DNA from: Actinomycetota bacterium
GTDB taxonomy: Bacteria > Actinomycetota > Actinomycetes > S36-B12
Length of the DNA stretch: 9,642 nucleotides
NCBI GenBank assembly: GCA_947472655.1
Contig: CANJCG010000060.1
Location: 1 to 9,642, forward strand
Direction: 5' to 3'
Part shown: positions 6,955 through 9,642 of the stretch, one piece after another
Layout of the letters: every line of letters starts with the position of its first letter
Numbering within the stretch: the first letter of the stretch is position 1
Translations under genes and position numbers: made by a program
The notes under the pieces: model-generated
What the model was told of the DNA's origin: nothing
The model's database searches: none
What the model saw: the letters and a program-made list of their open reading frames with translations, nothing else

Positions 6955-6972
6955 GTGGATCGATCTTGACCC

Positions 6973-6991
6973 ACCCAAAGATAAGTTGGGT
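6973..6991 (+). terminator. Possible weak terminator hairpin
   Basis: ACCCAA (6973-6978), a 7-base loop, then TTGGGT (6986-6991), a 6-bp stem followed by TTGGATTTAG, which is only partly T-rich. It sits between the SRPBCC remnant and the end of the convergent membrane protein gene, where a forward terminator is expected. On the minus strand it has no T tail. Confidence 0.3.
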
Positions 6992-6997
6992 TTGGAT

Positions 6998-7414
6998 TTA
7001 GACAACTGCTCCGTCGTCACCATTGTCTTTGCGCTCGTCTGAGTGCCGCGCAATGAGCGTGACAAACCCGATAACCGACGCTGCTAAAGCAGTTCCCGAG
7101 ATGAATCTGCCTAGTCCCAAGACATTGGACAAGATCAGCAAAACGGGCCCGCCGAGTGCGCCCGCCCAGGCAAATCTGGCGATGGGATGGGACGGCAATT
7201 CAAGAGGGCCAGGATCCGGTGCCTGAAACTCTTCATGCTCATCAGATAACAGCTCAGTGATGAATTCGTCATCGGCATCAGGCTCTGGCTCAGCTTCAAC
7301 GGGAGCGGGGGGAGTAACGAAGGTGTGACGAGTCAAATTTGGATCCTTGGATAGATCGGCGACTATTGAGCGCCAGGCTTCTTCTTCATCTGGCGCGCCG
7401 GGGTTGTTGCTCAC
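6998..7414 (-). CDS. Acidic two-helix membrane protein with C-terminal DDGAVV
   Basis: A 138-residue protein of a conserved but unnamed actinobacterial family. The N-terminal 75 residues are acidic and proline-rich: EEEAWRSIVADL at 10-21, then a disordered stretch with DADDEF and a PDPGPLELPSHP segment. Two hydrophobic helices follow, about 81-100 (FAWAGALGGPVLLILSNVLG) and 104-122, and then a charged tail ending GDDGAVV. As I recall, Streptomyces members share an early EHAWASIV-type motif, the xFAWLxxxGGPVLLLL helix and a terminal GAVV, so both ends appear complete. Both tails are probably cytoplasmic. The start is GTG at 7414-7412; GGCGG about 9 bases upstream is a poor ribosome binding site. 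A 9-codon frame (7440-7411) overlaps its start as GTGA. It is divergent from plsC across 84 bp. Function is unknown. Confidence 0.75.
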   Translation of the reverse strand: MSNNPGAPDEEEAWRSIVADLSKDPNLTRHTFVTPPAPVEAEPEPDADDEFITELLSDEHEEFQAPDPGPLELPSHPIARFAWAGALGGPVLLILSNVLGLGRFISGTALAASVIGFVTLIARHSDERKDNGDDGAVV

Positions 7415-7445
7415 CGTTGCGCACCGCCAAAGTTAGCCATGGCGA

Positions 7446-7451
7446 TAGTCT
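7446..7451 (+). promoter_or_regulatory. Possible -10 element TAGTCT for plsC
   Basis: TAGTCT fits TANNNT in the 84 bp divergent region and would give a leader of about 40 bases that includes the AAGGAG ribosome binding site of plsC. No -35 box is visible at the expected distance. The choice is weak because short A/T hexamers are frequent. Confidence 0.25.
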
Positions 7452-7498
7452 GCCACTGAAAGATTGAAGTTCCGTAGCGTTGTCAAGGAGACGGTCAC

Positions 7499-8218
7499 GT
7501 GCTCTATTGGGTGATGAAGAACCTGATCATTGGTCCATGGCTTCGTGTGCTTTTCCGGCCCTGGATTGAAGGATCGGAAAATATTGCCAAAGATGGGCCA
7601 GCAATTCTGGTCAGCAACCATGTTTCTTTCTCGGATTCATTCTTCTTGGCTCTTGTCGTTCCTCGACACATCCCCTTTCTAGCGAAAAGTGAGTACTTCA
7701 CTGGCCGAGGTATCAAAGGCTGGCTGACCAAGAGGTTCTTCGCTGGTGTGGGGCAAGTTCCCATTGATCGATCTGGTGGAAGAGCCAGTGAGGCGGCGTT
7801 ACGCACGGCGCAACGCATCCTTGGCAAAGGTGAACTTCTCGGTATCTACCCGGAGGGCACTCGATCCCCAAACGGAACCCTGTTTCGTGGCCGCACTGGA
7901 GTTGCCCGGATGGCCTTAGAGTCCAAAGTTGTGATCATTCCGGTAGCGATGATCAATACCTTCGAGATTCAACCTCCCGGTGCGATCAAGCCAAGTCTGG
8001 GCCGCGTGGGAATCCGGATAGGTGAGCCGATGGATTTTGCAAAATATTACGGTCAAGAAGAGGATCGATTCATCTTGCGGTCGGTTACGGATGAAGTCAT
8101 GTATGCAGTCCAGACCCTCTCAGGTCAGCAATATGTCGATATTTATGCCACCAAAGCTAAAGAACTGATTAGCCGAGGATTACCTGCAGATATTTCTCAT
8201 GTTGGTAGCGAGGACTAG
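7499..8218 (+). CDS. 1-acylglycerol-3-phosphate O-acyltransferase family protein (PlsC)
   Basis: A 239-residue PlsC-family acyltransferase expected to convert lysophosphatidic acid to phosphatidic acid at the inner face of the membrane. Motif I is NHVSFSD with H41 and D46 (HX4D), the catalytic pair. A GVGQVPIDRSGG stretch at 83-94 fits motif II, EGTR at 119-122 is motif III (phosphate binding), and VVIIPVAM at 144-151 fits motif IV. The amphipathic N-terminus (MLYWVMKNLIIGPWLRVLF) probably anchors the enzyme in the membrane. The start is GTG at 7499, with AAGGAG at 7485-7490 and an 8-base spacer. It is followed by the phosphofructokinase gene at 109 bp, an adjacency I recall from Streptomyces; Mycobacterium has the counterpart Rv2182c near aroG. 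Family members differ in acceptor, so the exact substrate is inferred. Confidence 0.88.
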   Translation: MLYWVMKNLIIGPWLRVLFRPWIEGSENIAKDGPAILVSNHVSFSDSFFLALVVPRHIPFLAKSEYFTGRGIKGWLTKRFFAGVGQVPIDRSGGRASEAALRTAQRILGKGELLGIYPEGTRSPNGTLFRGRTGVARMALESKVVIIPVAMINTFEIQPPGAIKPSLGRVGIRIGEPMDFAKYYGQEEDRFILRSVTDEVMYAVQTLSGQQYVDIYATKAKELISRGLPADISHVGSED

Positions 8219-8246
8219 CCAGCGAGTGACAACGCCAACGATCGTG

Positions 8247-8252
8247 TACCTT
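8247..8252 (+). promoter_or_regulatory. Possible -10 element TACCTT for pfk
   Basis: TACCTT, the same hexamer as before the gene at 2692, lies 5 bases before an out-of-frame ATG at 8258 and would start transcription about 70 bases ahead of the pfk start. GTGACA at 8226-8231 resembles a -35 box, but the spacing of 15 is short. TACATT at 8269-8274 is a second candidate. Confidence 0.35.
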
Positions 8253-8327
8253 TGTCTATGACAGCGGTTACATTCTCGCCTTTGCCGCTTGAAAGCTCGG
8301 TCAGTCCTGGCCGGCGAAAGGAGAGTA

Positions 8328-9353
8328 ATGCGCGTAGGTGTCCTCACTGGTGGCGGCGACTGCCCGGGTCTCAATGCAGTTATTCGCGGGGTAGTCCGAC
8401 GTGGAATTGCAGATTATGGGTATGAATTTGTTGGCTTCCGCGATGGCTGGCGCGGTCCGTTAGAAAACGTCACGATGTCGTTAGACATTGCATCGGTTCG
8501 GGGAATTTTGCCTCGCGGCGGCACGATCCTTGGATCCTCGCGCACCAACCCCATCAAGATTGAGGGTGGCGTAGAGCGCATCGAAAGCAACCTCAAAGAG
8601 CTTGGTATCGATGCACTTATTGCCATTGGTGGCGAAGACACACTGGGTGTAGCAACCACACTGACCGAACGTGGCGTGCACGTCATTGGAGTACCAAAAA
8701 CGATCGATAATGACCTCAGCGGCACTGACTACACCTTCGGCTTTGACACTGCGGTCACTATCGCGACTGAAGCGATTGATCGCCTCCACACCACGGCCGA
8801 GTCACACCACCGCATCCTGATTTGCGAAGTGATGGGACGACACGCTGGCTGGATCGCCCTGCATGCAGGTATGGCTGGCGGAGCCAACGCAATTTTGATT
8901 CCAGAAGTTCCTTTTGATCTAGACGAAGTTGTGGGTTGGGTTGAATCACGATTCAAGGCCAGCTATGCGCCGATCATTTGTGTCTCAGAAGGAGCGCTAC
9001 CCAAGGGCGGAAACTTGGTAACCAAGGATCAGACGTTGGACTCATTTGGTCATGTGAAGTTATCGGGGATTGGCGAGTGGCTTGCCACTGAAATTGAAGC
9101 GCGCACCGGGCACGAAGCCCGCACTACCGTGCTGGGTCACGTGCAACGTGGCGGCAGCCCCACCTCCTTTGACCGAGTTTTGGCTACCCGCTTTGGCCTC
9201 AATGCCATCGAAGCGGTCAAGGACGGTGATTGGGGCATGATGGTGGCGCTACAAGGCACCGACATCGTTCGTATCCCACTAGAAGCTGCTACCGGAGTAC
9301 TCAAAACGGTGCCGATTGAGCGCTACATCGAAGCGTCAGCCTTCTTCGGGTAA
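8328..9353 (+). CDS. Group III 6-phosphofructokinase, probably PPi-dependent
   Basis: A 341-residue phosphofructokinase that phosphorylates fructose 6-phosphate to fructose 1,6-bisphosphate in glycolysis. The family motifs are intact: LTGGGDCPGLNA at 6-17, GGED at 101-104, PKTIDND at 123-129 with catalytic D127, MGR at 169-171, and GHVQRGG at 270-276; it ends SAFFG as actinobacterial members do. Residues 104 and 124 are Asp and Lys. From published comparisons, Gly104 marks ATP enzymes (M. tuberculosis PfkA has GGEG) and Asp104 with Lys124 marks PPi enzymes such as that of Amycolatopsis methanolica. I therefore infer PPi as phosphoryl donor, making the step reversible; ATP or mixed use cannot be excluded. 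The start at ATG 8328 has AAAGGAG (8317-8323) 4 bases upstream; an in-frame start at 8289 would add 13 residues before the fold. Confidence 0.92.
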   Translation: MRVGVLTGGGDCPGLNAVIRGVVRRGIADYGYEFVGFRDGWRGPLENVTMSLDIASVRGILPRGGTILGSSRTNPIKIEGGVERIESNLKELGIDALIAIGGEDTLGVATTLTERGVHVIGVPKTIDNDLSGTDYTFGFDTAVTIATEAIDRLHTTAESHHRILICEVMGRHAGWIALHAGMAGGANAILIPEVPFDLDEVVGWVESRFKASYAPIICVSEGALPKGGNLVTKDQTLDSFGHVKLSGIGEWLATEIEARTGHEARTTVLGHVQRGGSPTSFDRVLATRFGLNAIEAVKDGDWGMMVALQGTDIVRIPLEAATGVLKTVPIERYIEASAFFG

Positions 9354-9374
9354 TCCCCAAGAAGGGGTAACCCG
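9347..9374 (+). terminator. Hairpin after pfk, possible terminator
   Basis: Outer stem CGGGT (9347-9351) with ACCCG (9370-9374), a small internal loop, then inner stem CCCC (9355-9358) with GGGG (9364-9367) and loop AAGAA. It overlaps the pfk stop codon. No T run follows, so it would be a U-less terminator or an mRNA-stabilising structure. It ends 9 bases before the next -10 element, consistent with separating the pfk and DAHP synthase transcripts. Confidence 0.5.
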
Positions 9375-9383
9375 AACTTGCAA

Positions 9384-9389
9384 TACCCT
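9384..9389 (+). promoter_or_regulatory. -10 element TACCCT of a probable leaderless promoter
   Basis: TACCCT fits TANNNT and ends 7 bases before the ATG at 9397. There is no Shine-Dalgarno sequence between the pfk stop and this ATG, so the DAHP synthase mRNA is probably leaderless. No -35 box is evident. Confidence 0.55.
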
Positions 9390-9396
9390 TACTTAC

Positions 9397-9642
9397 ATGA
9401 CGGCTACCAATTCAGAGAGCATCTCGGCGTTGCAATGGCCGGATTTGCCTGCTCATCAGCAGCCGCCATGGCCAGATCCAGCTGAGCTTGAAGCAGCGCT
9501 CGCTGAGTTACGTTCGCTTCCACCGCTGGTTTTTGCCGGTGAATGCGATCAGCTCCTCTCCAAGCTTGGTGCAGCAGCACAAGGCAACGCTTTCGTGCTC
9601 ATGGGTGGAGATTGCGCCGAGACCTTCGAAGCCAACACTGCC
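9397..9642 (+). CDS. aroG: Class II 3-deoxy-7-phosphoheptulonate (DAHP) synthase, N-terminal part
   Basis: The first 82 residues of the enzyme that condenses phosphoenolpyruvate and erythrose 4-phosphate, the first step of the shikimate pathway; the rest (about 450-460 residues in total for the family) lies beyond the window. WPDLPAHQQPPWPDP at 14-28, then LRSLPPLVFAGECDQL at 38-53, and LMGGDCAETF at 68-77 are class II (plant-type) signatures. C73 in GGDCAE corresponds to the metal-binding cysteine of this class. The ATG is placed by the conserved N-terminus and by a -10 element 7 bases upstream. Being at the far end of the same block as trpD, it shares the chorismate route with it, as in the Mycobacterium order (Rv2178c aroG). 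The class I/class II distinction is clear; the gene symbol follows mycobacterial usage. Confidence 0.93.
   Translation, partial: MTATNSESISALQWPDLPAHQQPPWPDPAELEAALAELRSLPPLVFAGECDQLLSKLGAAAQGNAFVLMGGDCAETFEANTA

Noticed and set aside
8289..8327. Upstream in-frame start of pfk at 8289
   Set aside because: It would place 13 unrelated residues before MRVGVLTGGGD; AAAGGAG lies inside that stretch and is positioned for ATG 8328.
1..9642. CRISPR array, tRNA, insertion sequence or phage genes
   Set aside because: No repeat-spacer pattern, cloverleaf, terminal inverted repeats or transposase/integrase motifs were seen on reading; gene order matches a conserved chromosomal block.

Overview
The window looks like chromosomal DNA of an actinobacterium with moderate GC (about 50-55% by eye), such as an uncultured freshwater-type lineage. 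No tRNA, rRNA, CRISPR array, transposase, integrase or phage gene was seen. The lineage call rests on gene order. Read right to left, DAHP synthase, PlsC, a long-chain acyl-CoA ligase, an NlpC/P60 hydrolase, a DEDDh/GIY-YIG protein and TrpD occur in the order and relative orientations I recall for M. tuberculosis Rv2178c-Rv2192c. The phosphofructokinase next to PlsC resembles the Streptomyces arrangement. This is a conserved housekeeping locus, not a defence or mobile island.

Layout: 1-518, 3' end of trpD (+). 515-2287, exonuclease/GIY-YIG/UvrC-like fusion (-), tail to tail with trpD. 2351-2608 and 2692-2931, two small CxxC proteins (+), both probably translated from leaderless mRNAs. 2932-3064, a leader with several possible hairpins. 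3065-4126, secreted coiled-coil NlpC/P60 hydrolase of RipC type (+). 4123-5922, FadD15-like long-chain acyl-CoA ligase (-), again tail to tail. 6030-6836, metallophosphoesterase (+). 6820-6954, a short broken reading frame that starts like an SRPBCC (polyketide cyclase-like) gene. 6998-7414, acidic two-helix membrane protein ending in DDGAVV (-). 7499-8218, PlsC-type acyltransferase (+). 8328-9353, group III phosphofructokinase with the Asp104/Lys124 signature of PPi-dependent enzymes (+). 9397-9642, 5' end of class II DAHP synthase (+).

Functionally the genes cover aromatic amino acid synthesis at both ends (DAHP synthase, TrpD), central carbon metabolism (PFK), phospholipid and fatty acid activation (PlsC, FadD), cell-wall cleavage at division (NlpC/P60) and DNA processing (DEDDh/GIY-YIG). 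They alternate in strand and mostly have their own starts. The only clear co-transcribed pair is the metallophosphoesterase and the SRPBCC remnant.

The points most worth a second look are the PPi signature of the PFK, the UvrC-like four-cysteine cluster in the exonuclease fusion, the decayed SRPBCC gene with an intact ribosome binding site, two convergent gene pairs overlapping by the same TTAA, recurrent leaderless starts, and the possible structured leader of the hydrolase gene.
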